NCBI GenBank assembly: GCA_027347125.1
Contig: DAIERC010000405.1
Span: forward strand, 1-12,592
Source: Ignavibacteriales bacterium
Lineage (GTDB): Bacteria > Bacteroidota > Ignavibacteria > Ignavibacteriales > Ignavibacteriaceae
Reading direction: 5' to 3'
Length of the DNA stretch: 12,592 bases
This document shows, in pieces, positions 1 through 7,248 of the stretch. Position 1 is the first letter of the stretch; the number at the start of each line of letters is the position of its first letter. The notes below the pieces were generated by a model. That model did no database searches. It saw only the letters and a list, made by a program, of their open reading frames with translations, and had not been told where the DNA came from. Made by a program: the position numbers and the translations under genes.

Positions 1-164
1 GCATTGTGAAAATCCAAAGCTCATTAAAAACACTTGCTATGCAAATTGCTAAAATCAACGCGCAAAACAGAATGCTGGTTGAGCAAGCCAGAAGTTTTAT
101 TCAGGAAACCGTGGCAGCAATTATAAATTCGAGTAAGAACCAAATTTTCGATAGGAAAATATAA
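1..164 (+). CDS. flgN: FlgN-type flagellar export chaperone, C-terminal fragment
   Basis: An open frame enters from the left edge (first full codon at 3) and stops with TAA at 162-164, giving 53 visible residues. The visible protein is a single amphipathic helix containing KTLAMQIAKINAQNRMLVEQ, followed by a short polar tail. This is the usual look of the C-terminal helix of FlgN-family chaperones, which hold FlgK and FlgL in the cytoplasm before export by the flagellar type III system. The position supports the call: the stop lies 1 nt before the flgK start, and flgN-flgK-flgL is a common order. The N-terminal part is outside the window, so the family call rests on a short helix plus context. 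Confidence 0.72.
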   Translation, partial: IVKIQSSLKTLAMQIAKINAQNRMLVEQARSFIQETVAAIINSSKNQIFDRKI

Positions 165-165
165 A

Positions 166-1527
166 ATGGGTTTAAGCAGAGTATTTGACATAGCACAAAA
201 AAGCTTGGCTACATACCAAAGCGCAATAGATGTTACTTCAAACAATATTGCTAACTCTTCTAATACGGATTATTCAAGGCAGCAGGTAATTCTTTCCACT
301 TCACCGTCGCAGCAGCAAGGTAATTTTATTTGGGGCACCGGTGTTCAAATAGCTCAAATCCAGCGGGTAAGAGACCAATTAACAGAAGAACAAACAAGAG
401 CTACCAATTCAAAATATTCCGACAACAGCACAAGAAACGATATACTAAACCAGGTGCAAACGCTTTTCAGCGAACCTTCCGATGTGGGGTTATCAAGTAT
501 TAGCAGCGCTTTCTTTAATTCGTGGGAACAGCTTTCGGTAACACCAAACTCAACCGCATTAAGAAACAACGTTATTCAGGCGGCGCAAAATTTAAGTGAA
601 AAAATCCAGACAATTAACAAGGGTTTTGACACCGTAAAGACGAATATTTATGATCAAATAAACTCTAATGTTACTACTATAAACGCCGATATAAAACAAA
701 TTCAAAGTTTAAATACGCAAATATTTAAAGCGCAAAGCACCGGGCTTCAACCTAACGATCTTTTAGATAACCGGGATAAAGTAATAGCCGACCTAAGCAA
801 GCTTGTTAACATTAATGTAAGTTACGATAGCAGCAATTCGGCGGTAGTAAGCATTGGCGGGGCTTTTGTAGCCGATAGAGGTAGTTATACACAACTTAAA
901 GTTACAAGCTCCGGGGGGAAGCTGCAATTAACTACGGCTGACGGATCAGTGACCGCAAATTTAAGCGGCGGCTCAACAAATGCTATGATGGATTTATACA
1001 ACAATAAAATTCCGGGATATCAAAGCAGTCTCGATTCATACGTAAACAACTTAATGACCTCTGTTAATGCTGAACATTCGCAGGGTTATACAATCAGCAA
1101 CCCGTCCCAAACGAATATAAATTTCTTTGATAGCTACACAAACGGTGTGCTTACTATAAACTCACAGGTTTTAAATGATCCTCAAAAAATTGCGGTTTCC
1201 AAAGACGGAACTTCGGGTAACGGGGACATAGCGCTGAATATATCCGGTTTACTTACCACTGCCGGTTCAGGCGGAACGTCTCTTCAGGACCAGTATAATA
1301 CGCTTATCGCAAATGTGGGAAACGATACGAAAGCCGCTTCGGATACGGCTAATTCTTATAATCTCGTGCTTCAGCAATTAAACCAGCAGAAGGATTCCAA
1401 CTCCGGTGTTTCCGTAGATGAAGAGATGATGAATGTAATTAAATATCAAAGGTCTTATGACGCATCGGCAAAAATTGTTAAAATGGCCGATGATATGCTT
1501 CAAACATTATTAAATATGGTAGGATAA
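166..1527 (+). CDS. flgK: Flagellar hook-filament junction protein FlgK (HAP1)
   Basis: This 453-residue protein is FlgK, the first hook-associated protein, exported through the flagellum to join hook and filament. The N-terminus has the rod/hook-family signature: NNIANSSNTDYSRQ at residues 26-39 inside a D0 helix. The FlgK-typical LLDNRDKVIADLSKLVNI lies at 199-216. The C-terminal D0 helix runs from GVSVDEEMMNVIKYQRSY (from 414) to LLNMVG at the end. It is somewhat shorter than the roughly 550 residues of enteric FlgK; the reduction is in the variable central region, and both conserved termini are intact. An AGGA element 10 nt upstream (AGGAAAAT from 153) supports the ATG at 166. It follows flgN by 1 nt and precedes flgL by 3 nt. 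Confidence 0.96.
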   Translation: MGLSRVFDIAQKSLATYQSAIDVTSNNIANSSNTDYSRQQVILSTSPSQQQGNFIWGTGVQIAQIQRVRDQLTEEQTRATNSKYSDNSTRNDILNQVQTLFSEPSDVGLSSISSAFFNSWEQLSVTPNSTALRNNVIQAAQNLSEKIQTINKGFDTVKTNIYDQINSNVTTINADIKQIQSLNTQIFKAQSTGLQPNDLLDNRDKVIADLSKLVNINVSYDSSNSAVVSIGGAFVADRGSYTQLKVTSSGGKLQLTTADGSVTANLSGGSTNAMMDLYNNKIPGYQSSLDSYVNNLMTSVNAEHSQGYTISNPSQTNINFFDSYTNGVLTINSQVLNDPQKIAVSKDGTSGNGDIALNISGLLTTAGSGGTSLQDQYNTLIANVGNDTKAASDTANSYNLVLQQLNQQKDSNSGVSVDEEMMNVIKYQRSYDASAKIVKMADDMLQTLLNMVG

Positions 1528-1530
1528 GTT

Positions 1531-2787
1531 ATGAGAATTTCCGACTTATTAATGAGCTCCGATTATCTTAATAACCTTAGCAAGGTGAAGGAAAATGTTA
1601 CCAATTTACAAAACTTAATTGCTACGGGAACAAAGATAAATTCGCCTTCAGATTCACCCGTTGGTACGGCAAACCTGCTTGGGTGGAACAACCAGTTGAG
1701 TCAAACTCAAACCTACTCGGGAAATATAGATTCAGGTTTAAGCTTTTTGCAAAACACTACGGATACAATGGATAGCATTCAAAATAATATTACCACCGTA
1801 CTAACCAAATTAACCCAGGTGCAAAATGTTGCGAACACTACCAATTTAAATTCTTACGCAGATCAAGTTGATCAGATATTGAATTCACTGGTTAACCAGG
1901 CCAATACCAACGTAGACGGCAAATATATTTTTGGAGGAACGGATTTTTCCGCGGCGCCGTTTAGCTTGGCAAGCGACGGTTCATCGGTGCAAGTTGCGCC
2001 TAATGATATTTCGGGAACTCAAAGCATACGTACATCGCAAAGCACTACTCAAAAAATTAATATGACCGGTACCGAAATTTTCGGCACTATTGTAAAACTA
2101 GACGGAACAATTGATTCGGGAACTGCCGTTGGCGGCTCGGTAACGAAGAATACTAATGTTTATGATTCATCGGGAAACCAGTATACTTTAAATACTACTT
2201 TTACAAAAACCGCCGCTAATACTTATGATATGACTTATGATGTAGTGGACGGAGGAGGTACATCAATATTTTCTTCACCGCCTGCCGCAAAATCGGTTGT
2301 GTTCGATTCAACTTCCGGGAATATAAAAACCGTAAACGGGCAGCCGGCTTCCGATATTCATATAAAAGACACTACTAAAAAAATAGACTTTTCATTAAAC
2401 TTTTTGGGCGTGGCCGAGAAAAGCTCAGCCACAACACTGGCGTATTCCGCCAATCAAAAAAACGATATTTTCAACACCCTTATTCAAATAAGAGATACTT
2501 TGAAAAGTGGAAAAACACCTACAGCCGACCAGGTGCAGGCGGTTTCGGATTTTAACTCTAGGCTGCTGGATAATATTACAAAAGCAGGCAACATAACTAA
2601 CCAGCTTACGGATTCTCAAGACTTGCTTTCCAACAGGCAAACACAACTTAATACAATGATTTCCAACGAGCAGGGTGTGGATCTTGCGAAGGCTATTACC
2701 GATTTGCAGAACCAGAACAATACGCTGCAATTAACTTATAAAATAGCTTCCAGTACGGTAACTGATTCATTACTAAAATACTTATGA
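1531..2787 (+). CDS. flgL: Flagellar hook-filament junction protein FlgL (HAP3) with inserted hook-like domain
   Basis: This 418-residue protein is FlgL, the second junction protein between hook and filament. It is flagellin-like at both ends: an N-terminal helix with MRISDLLMSSDYLNNLSK, the GTKINSPSDSPVGTA turn at residues 33-47, GKYIFGGTDFSAAPF at 130-144, and a C-terminal coiled segment ending TLQLTYKIASSTVTDSLLKYL. Typical FlgL is about 300-320 residues. The excess sits at residues 203-300, between the QKINMTGTEIFG strand (174-185) and the NDIFNTLIQIRDTLKSGK helix (311-328), which are normally close together. The insert reads like the FlaE/FlgE D2 domain (YDSSGNQYTLNTTFTKT at 211-227, then VVFDSTSGNIKTVNG). 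Start supported by AGGATAAG just upstream. The TGA stop overlaps the next ATG (ATGA). Confidence 0.94.
   Translation: MRISDLLMSSDYLNNLSKVKENVTNLQNLIATGTKINSPSDSPVGTANLLGWNNQLSQTQTYSGNIDSGLSFLQNTTDTMDSIQNNITTVLTKLTQVQNVANTTNLNSYADQVDQILNSLVNQANTNVDGKYIFGGTDFSAAPFSLASDGSSVQVAPNDISGTQSIRTSQSTTQKINMTGTEIFGTIVKLDGTIDSGTAVGGSVTKNTNVYDSSGNQYTLNTTFTKTAANTYDMTYDVVDGGGTSIFSSPPAAKSVVFDSTSGNIKTVNGQPASDIHIKDTTKKIDFSLNFLGVAEKSSATTLAYSANQKNDIFNTLIQIRDTLKSGKTPTADQVQAVSDFNSRLLDNITKAGNITNQLTDSQDLLSNRQTQLNTMISNEQGVDLAKAITDLQNQNNTLQLTYKIASSTVTDSLLKYL
2137..2430 (+). other. FlaE/FlgE-D2-like domain inserted within FlgL
   Basis: These codons (FlgL residues 203-300) encode a beta-rich segment. It contains VYDSSGNQYTLNTTFTKTAA, an aromatic-rich strand (NTYDMTYDVVDGGG), VVFDSTSGNIKTVNG and a closing IDFSLNFLGVAE. 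This order (YDS-GN-hTL-FTKT, then TYDV-DGGG, then FDS-GN, then I-DFS) is the pattern of the hook protein FlgE D2 region. The domain edges are estimated from where ordinary FlgL motifs stop and resume. Seen directly: the motif order. Inferred: homology to FlaE. Confidence 0.68.
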
Positions 2788-3563
2788 TGAGAAAAATAGG
2801 AACACTAAACGGTTTAATATTAGGTATCCTTTCGATATTCGGGGCCTTTTTATTTGAAGGCGGCTCGTTCGAGGCTTTATTCTTAATTCCTCCTTTAATA
2901 ATTGTTTTCGGAGGAACTTTTTCAGCGGTTATTATCGGTTTCGGTTTCGACAGGTTCAGCAATATTTTAAGGCTGATAAAGATGGCTTACTTTCCGGATA
3001 AATATAATATTAAAAACCTGATAAATAATCTCGTAGAATTTTCGATAATATCAAGGAAGGAAGGGCTTCTATCTATAGAGAAAAGACTTGATAGATTAGA
3101 ATATAACTTCCCGAAAAAATTGATACGATATGTTATTGACGGAACGGACGCAGATTCAATTCAGAATATTGCGTCGCTCGAAATGAAATCGATGCAGGAA
3201 CGTCATTACTCAAATATTTTTATCTTTACCAAAATGGGCGGCTATGCCCCCACAATGGGTATTATCGGAACGGTGATGGGTTTGATTATGACTTTGGCAA
3301 ATGCCGGAGGCGACCCGAATTCACTTATAAAAAACATAGCTTCGGCGTTTATTGCGACTCTTTGGGGCGTATTTAGCGCAAATATTTTATGGTTACCAAT
3401 TGGTGATAAATTAAAAAAATGTCATTTGGAAGAAAAACATATGATGGAGATTTCCCTGGAAGGCATTCTGGCGTTGCAGAGTGGGGAGATTCCCTCGATA
3501 GTAAAAGCAAGGCTTCTAAGTCTTCTTCCACAAAAAGAACAATCAAAAATGATGAGTTCTTAG
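2784..3563 (+). CDS. motA: Flagellar stator protein MotA, Bacillus/PomA-like (first copy)
   Basis: This 259-residue protein is the A subunit of an ion-driven flagellar stator. Four membrane segments are visible at about residues 8-24, 31-53, 150-172 and 182-205. The TM3 signature GGYAPTMGIIGTVMGLI (152-168) is that of Bacillus MotA and PomA rather than enteric MotA. The cytoplasmic loop has SRKEGLLSIEKRLDRLE (90-106), the charged region that in the family contacts the rotor protein FliG. The C-terminus (LEGILALQSGEIPSIVKARL) is also standard. The start overlaps the flgL stop by 4 nt (ATGA); a second ATG follows immediately at 2787, so the protein may start one codon later. Its 3' end overlaps the motB1 frame. 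A different motA lies at 5617. Confidence 0.95.
   Translation: MMRKIGTLNGLILGILSIFGAFLFEGGSFEALFLIPPLIIVFGGTFSAVIIGFGFDRFSNILRLIKMAYFPDKYNIKNLINNLVEFSIISRKEGLLSIEKRLDRLEYNFPKKLIRYVIDGTDADSIQNIASLEMKSMQERHYSNIFIFTKMGGYAPTMGIIGTVMGLIMTLANAGGDPNSLIKNIASAFIATLWGVFSANILWLPIGDKLKKCHLEEKHMMEISLEGILALQSGEIPSIVKARLLSLLPQKEQSKMMSS
3419..3563 (+). other. 145-nt out-of-frame overlap of motA1 3' end and motB1 5' end
   Basis: The motA frame runs to TAG at 3561-3563 and encodes recognisable MotA C-terminal sequence throughout. The motB frame is open from 3410, just after an in-frame TAA at 3407-3409, and its only ATG is at 3419. The overlap product in the motB frame is low in complexity (DSKSKASKSSSTKRT) and carries no known MotB motif. 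It may therefore be a by-product of the MotA coding sequence rather than a selected tail. Confidence 0.6.
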
Positions 3564-4246
3564 AGTATGAAGAATCTCCTTTTAGTGACGGCGGCGAAAA
3601 AGATCGTTATTTAATTACGTACGCCGATTTGATAACCTTGCTTCTCGGTTTATTTATTATTTTGTATGCGGTGTCTAATATTGACGTAAAAAAATATGAG
3701 AATATGATTTCCGCGATGGGCAACGTTTTTGGCAACAGCAGCAAGGTAATTGAAGTTAATCGCGGGAAAATTAATCTGGGCAACACTCCGATTCCGGTAA
3801 AAGGAGTAAGTTTAAAAACTGAGCTGCAAAAGATAATTGAAAAATATCATTATGAAAGATCTATTAAACTTGAAGAGAATGAAAGAGGTATTGTAATCCA
3901 TATACTGGACGATATTCTTTTCCCTTCAGGTTCGGCCCAGTTAAACAAAAGTTCTTTGATGGTTCTTAACAGAATTGCGGCGATTTTAAAAGAGTTGCCT
4001 AACGATATCCGGGTGGAAGGACATACGGACAATGTTCCTGTTAACACGGCGGCTTTTCCGTCAAACTGGCATCTATCCGTTGTTAGGGCGCTTAATACGG
4101 CTTATTATTTAATAAACAACGAAGGGCTGATCGCAGATAAAGTTTCAATAGTCGGCTATTCGGAATATAAACCGATTGCATCGAACGATACGCCCGAAGG
4201 GCGCGCAACAAACAGACGTGTAGACATAGTAATTATAAAAAAGTAA
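3419..4246 (+). CDS. motB: Flagellar stator protein MotB with OmpA-like domain, Bacillus-like (first copy)
   Basis: This is the B subunit partnering the preceding MotA: an N-terminal tail, one membrane helix, then a periplasmic peptidoglycan-binding OmpA-like domain. The helix reads TYADLITLLLGLFIILYAVS (residues 67-86), with the ion-carrying aspartate at D70, closest in style to Bacillus MotB. The OmpA domain shows LFPSGSAQL (167-175), VEGHTDNVPV (199-208) and GRATNRRVDIVI (261-272). The start is uncertain. The only ATG in this frame before the helix is 3419, inside motA, and there is no ATG, GTG or TTG between the motA stop and the helix. From 3419 the protein is 275 residues, with a Ser/Lys-rich first 48 residues encoded in the overlap. 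The Shine-Dalgarno there is weak (GGTGA at 3402). A non-standard start near 3540, or an indel in the sequence, are alternatives. Confidence 0.9.
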   Translation: MSFGRKTYDGDFPGRHSGVAEWGDSLDSKSKASKSSSTKRTIKNDEFLEYEESPFSDGGEKDRYLITYADLITLLLGLFIILYAVSNIDVKKYENMISAMGNVFGNSSKVIEVNRGKINLGNTPIPVKGVSLKTELQKIIEKYHYERSIKLEENERGIVIHILDDILFPSGSAQLNKSSLMVLNRIAAILKELPNDIRVEGHTDNVPVNTAAFPSNWHLSVVRALNTAYYLINNEGLIADKVSIVGYSEYKPIASNDTPEGRATNRRVDIVIIKK

Positions 4247-4252
4247 ACTTAT

Positions 4253-4633
4253 ATGAAAATAAAAACATATCATTTGGGTGAAATTGAATTCGATGAAGAG
4301 CTCATTATAAATTTTAACTCCGGGATCATCGGCTTTGAGCAGTTAAAAAAATATCTGCTTATAAAAGTGGATGACGATTTTTTCTATTGGCTTAACTCGG
4401 TGGAAAAGCCTGAGATAGCTTTCCCCCTCATCGGCATTAGGATAATAGATGACACTTACCCGGAAGAAAAAAGCCATGAGGCATTCGGCATAGTTTCTTT
4501 AAATTCTGATGTTTTAAAAATTACAGTTAATTTAAAGGCGCCTGTTTATATAAATCAGGATACAAAAACAGGTTACCAAAAAATACTGGATACCGATAAG
4601 TACCCGGTGTACTATAATCTTTTTAAAGAATAG
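4253..4633 (+). CDS. fliW: Flagellar assembly factor FliW (CsrA antagonist)
   Basis: This 126-residue protein belongs to the FliW family. In Bacillus, FliW is released from flagellin when flagellin is exported. It then binds CsrA, relieving CsrA repression of flagellin translation. Family landmarks are the GIIGFEQLKKYLLI segment (residues 24-37), an acidic middle with FFYWLNSVEKPEIAFPLI (43-60), and TVNLKAPVYINQDTKTGYQ with KIL (91-112) near the end. The length is close to the usual 130-150. It starts 6 nt after the motB1 stop without a clear Shine-Dalgarno, which suggests translational coupling. It is followed directly by csrA, the partner expected from the known switch. The flagellin gene is not in the window. 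Confidence 0.94.
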   Translation: MKIKTYHLGEIEFDEELIINFNSGIIGFEQLKKYLLIKVDDDFFYWLNSVEKPEIAFPLIGIRIIDDTYPEEKSHEAFGIVSLNSDVLKITVNLKAPVYINQDTKTGYQKILDTDKYPVYYNLFKE

Positions 4634-4648
4634 CAGGTGCTTTAAATT

Positions 4649-4897
4649 ATGTTAATACTTACAAGAAAACTTAATGAAGAAATGAAAATAGGCCCGGATA
4701 TAACGGTAAAAGTACTGGGTATTTCCGAAGGCCAAATTAAATTTGGTATTACTGCGCCTCAAGATGTGGAAATATTTAGAGGCGAAATTTACGATAAGGT
4801 AAAACAGGTAACCATTGAGGCTTCGCAAAAAATTTCCGAAAAGCCTAAAGACGTAAATAAATTAAAAATGAATCAAATAAGAAAAATATCAGATTAA
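4649..4897 (+). CDS. csrA: Translational regulator CsrA, long form
   Basis: This 82-residue protein is CsrA, a small homodimeric RNA-binding protein that blocks ribosome access at GGA motifs in mRNA leaders. The core is canonical: MLILTRKLNEEMKIG at the start, GQIKFGITAPQDVEIFRGEI at 28-47. The RNA-contacting arginine of E. coli CsrA (R44) is present at the same number. Position 45, usually Glu, is Gly here. About 20 residues follow the core (QKISEKPKDVNKLKMNQIR), longer than the 61-residue enteric form. In Bacillus, FliW contacts such a C-terminal extension, so the long tail fits pairing with the adjacent FliW. An AGGTG at 4635-4639 gives a plausible ribosome site 9 nt before the ATG. The next gene begins 1 nt after its stop. 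Confidence 0.96.
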   Translation: MLILTRKLNEEMKIGPDITVKVLGISEGQIKFGITAPQDVEIFRGEIYDKVKQVTIEASQKISEKPKDVNKLKMNQIRKISD

Positions 4898-4898
4898 A

Positions 4899-5615
4899 AT
4901 GGATGACGAAAAAGTAACATTACTGGTGGTTGATGATTCGGATATTATTAGAAATTCATTAAAAAATTTCTTTAGCGATTATAATTTCGAAGTAGTTACA
5001 TGTCTTGACGGCCTCGAAGGAATACAAAAAGCAGCCGAGTACAAACCTGCTCTAATTTTCCTTGATCTATTGATGCCGAACCTGGACGGGGTTAAAATGT
5101 TACAGGTAATTAAAGTGCTGGATAATTTAAAGGATATCCCTGTAATTGTAATTAGCGGAAACACCAACAGAACAAACGTTCTGGCGGCGGTTGAAGCCGG
5201 CGCCGAAAGAGTAATCTCAAAACCGCTGCAAAAAGAAATCATTATTAAAAACATTAACGAATTGCTCGGCCCTGAATTTTTGATAAAGGCAAAAAAGAAA
5301 AAGGCATTCTCGCAATCAGCTTCGGATGAAATGAAAAAGCAGTTGTGTATAATGTTTATAAAAAATTTTCCTCAAAAAAAGGACGTGATAGTGGAAGCCC
5401 TGGAACAAAAGGACCACGGTAAGCTTAAAAATATAGTTCACGAAATAAGAGGCGCCGGCGGTACTATTGGTTATCCTAAGCTCAGTTTAATCAGCGGTGT
5501 GGTGGAAGAACAGCTTTCTAACTCAGTTATTAATTGGTCGCATGTAAGACTTATGTGTGAACAAATTTTTACCATTGTAGAAGAAATAAAAAATTATTCA
5601 TTAGCCGAATCATAA
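4899..5615 (+). CDS. Response regulator receiver protein with C-terminal Hpt domain
   Basis: This 238-residue protein joins a receiver domain (about residues 5-124) to a histidine phosphotransfer domain (about 143-232). The receiver has the full active site: acidic pair D12/D13, phospho-acceptor D56 in IFLDLLMP, S86 as the switch Ser/Thr, and K108 in ISKPLQ. The second domain has the Hpt box IVHEIRGAGGTIGYPKL (179-195), with H181 the expected phosphorylated histidine. A lysine-rich linker (KAKKKKAF) separates them. There is no DNA-binding or enzymatic output, so it probably works as a phosphate shuttle, taking phosphate from a kinase and passing it on through the Hpt, or the reverse. It sits between csrA and motA2 with 1-nt spacers on each side, hence co-translation with the flagellar genes. 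Its partners are not proven; the kinase at 8989 and the receivers at 7245 and 7636 are candidates. Confidence 0.88.
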   Translation: MDDEKVTLLVVDDSDIIRNSLKNFFSDYNFEVVTCLDGLEGIQKAAEYKPALIFLDLLMPNLDGVKMLQVIKVLDNLKDIPVIVISGNTNRTNVLAAVEAGAERVISKPLQKEIIIKNINELLGPEFLIKAKKKKAFSQSASDEMKKQLCIMFIKNFPQKKDVIVEALEQKDHGKLKNIVHEIRGAGGTIGYPKLSLISGVVEEQLSNSVINWSHVRLMCEQIFTIVEEIKNYSLAES

Positions 5616-5616
5616 T

Positions 5617-6471
5617 ATGTTTGTAATTATTGGAATTGCCGTTGTAGCATTTGGAATTGTAACAGGGTTTCTCTTAGCAGGGGGAAATCTCCTTCTGTTA
5701 CTTCAATGGTCCGAGTTTATTGTTATTGGCGGTGCCGCTATAGGCAGTTTGCTTATTTCTGCTCCGATATCTTTGCTAAAAAAAATATTGGCTGAAATTC
5801 CTAAAGCAATAAGCCCCGATCATTTTTCAAAAAAAGATTATCTTGAACTGCTGAAATCGTTTAACGATTTATTCCTGGTAGCCCAAAGAGACGGTTTGCT
5901 TGCTATTGAAAAACATATCGAGAACCCGACTGAGAGCGACATCCTATCGAAGAATAAAAAATTTATTAACAACGAAGTTACAAGAAATTTTTTCTGCGAT
6001 ACCATGAAGGTTATGCTTTCGGGCGGTATTCCACCGCATGAACTTGAAAATGTAATAGATACGGAAATTGAAACGTATGAAATGGAATTAAAACCGGTTC
6101 CGGCATCGATTGCAAGGGTTGGTGATTCGCTGCCCGGGCTTGGAATAGTAGCCGCGGTTCTCGGCATTATTGTTACTATGTCTTCTATAGATAAAGGAGC
6201 TGAGGTTGTAGGTCATCACGTAGCTGCTGCTCTTGTTGGTACTTTTCTCGGCGTGCTTTTAGCGTACGGTTTTATTAATCCGCTTGCGGCAAACATAGAA
6301 CATAATATGGAAAACAAGTTAAGACTGTTTGTAACCGTTAAAGCCTGCATTGTTTCGTACGCAAAAGGCAATCCGCCCATTATTGCAGTTGAAATAGCCC
6401 GAAGAACAATTTTTACAGATGACAGGCCGACGTTTACCGAACTTGAAAATTATGTTAGAGGAAAGAGCTAA
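5617..6471 (+). CDS. motA: Flagellar stator protein MotA, E. coli-type (second copy)
   Basis: This 284-residue protein is a second stator A subunit and clearly of the enteric MotA type. It matches the E. coli protein in layout and even numbering: the functionally important prolines P173 (DSLPGLGIVAAVLGI, 170-184) and P222 (GFINPLA, 218-224) fall at the same positions. The rotor-facing loop has QRDGLLAIEKHIENP (90-104) with R91 and E98. Membrane helices are near residues 2-21, 32-49, 170-190 and 202-220. The C-terminus has PPIIAVEIARRTIF and RPTFTELENYVRG. It starts 1 nt after the receiver-Hpt gene and ends 3 nt before its partner motB2. It is only distantly similar to motA1, so the pair is not a recent duplication. 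Confidence 0.96.
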   Translation: MFVIIGIAVVAFGIVTGFLLAGGNLLLLLQWSEFIVIGGAAIGSLLISAPISLLKKILAEIPKAISPDHFSKKDYLELLKSFNDLFLVAQRDGLLAIEKHIENPTESDILSKNKKFINNEVTRNFFCDTMKVMLSGGIPPHELENVIDTEIETYEMELKPVPASIARVGDSLPGLGIVAAVLGIIVTMSSIDKGAEVVGHHVAAALVGTFLGVLLAYGFINPLAANIEHNMENKLRLFVTVKACIVSYAKGNPPIIAVEIARRTIFTDDRPTFTELENYVRGKS

Positions 6472-6474
6472 ACC

Positions 6475-7248
6475 ATGGCGCACGACGGCGAACAGCCACC
6501 GCAGATAATTAAGAAAATAAAAAAGCACGGCGGGCATCACGGCGGGGCATGGAAAGTTGCTTATGCCGATTTTGTTACCGCAATGATGGCTCTTTTTATT
6601 GTGCTGTGGGTTTTAAGCTCAAGCCAGAAAGTTCAAAAAGCGGTTGCCAGTTATTTTAGAGACCCGATAGGTTTTTCAACCAAGAGCAAATCGATTTTAG
6701 ACGGAAGCAGTCCTTCGCTAATTAAAATGGATCAGGTAAGCAGTATGCAGGCTCATGCAAAGGAAATGGAATTGTTGAAAGAAATGGGTGAGAAAATTAT
6801 CGGCGAGCTGAGCCAGGACCCCACATTCAAAAACATAATGGGGCACATAAAAGTTGAAATTGTTAAAGAAGGCCTTAAGATAGAACTCATTGATTCATCT
6901 AAAGATCTTTTCTTTGAAATAGGAACAGCCAAGTTAACCAAAGAAGCTGAACTGATTCTTAAAAAAATAGGCGATGAGCTTTCAAAAATTCCCAACAAAG
7001 TAATTATTGAAGGCCATACCGATGCACGTCCGTATTCTAATGACGGAACCGGGTATACTAATTTTGAACTTAGTGCCGACCGGGCAAACTCCGCGAGGCG
7101 GGCATTAACTCAAGGCAATATGACTCCTTCGCAGATTTTTGAAGTAAGAGGTTATGCCGACCGTGAACTTAGAGACAAAGCCGATCCTTTTAATTTTGTA
7201 AACAGAAGAATTAGCATTATTGTAAAATATTCGGATTACAGTGAATGA
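6475..7248 (+). CDS. motB: Flagellar stator protein MotB, E. coli-type (second copy)
   Basis: This 257-residue B subunit pairs with the preceding MotA2. A basic, His/Gly-rich cytoplasmic tail (KKIKKHGGHHGGAW) leads into the membrane helix KVAYADFVTAMMALFIVLWV (27-46). The ion-binding aspartate is D32, the same number as in E. coli MotB. A plug-like amphipathic stretch with VASYFRDPIG (57-66) follows. The OmpA-like peptidoglycan-binding domain shows LFFEIGTAKL (145-154), IEGHTDARPY (178-187), ELSADRANSARR (198-209) and VNRRISIIV (242-250). Start supported by GAGGAAAG about 12 nt upstream (from 6458). Its TGA overlaps the ATG of the next gene (ATGA), coupling it to the receiver gene. Confidence 0.96.
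   Translation: MAHDGEQPPQIIKKIKKHGGHHGGAWKVAYADFVTAMMALFIVLWVLSSSQKVQKAVASYFRDPIGFSTKSKSILDGSSPSLIKMDQVSSMQAHAKEMELLKEMGEKIIGELSQDPTFKNIMGHIKVEIVKEGLKIELIDSSKDLFFEIGTAKLTKEAELILKKIGDELSKIPNKVIIEGHTDARPYSNDGTGYTNFELSADRANSARRALTQGNMTPSQIFEVRGYADRELRDKADPFNFVNRRISIIVKYSDYSE

Noticed and set aside
2425..2962. Minus-strand open frames opposite the flgL 3' end and motA1 5' end
   Set aside because: They lie fully opposite strongly supported genes and have no family motif; typical antisense shadows.
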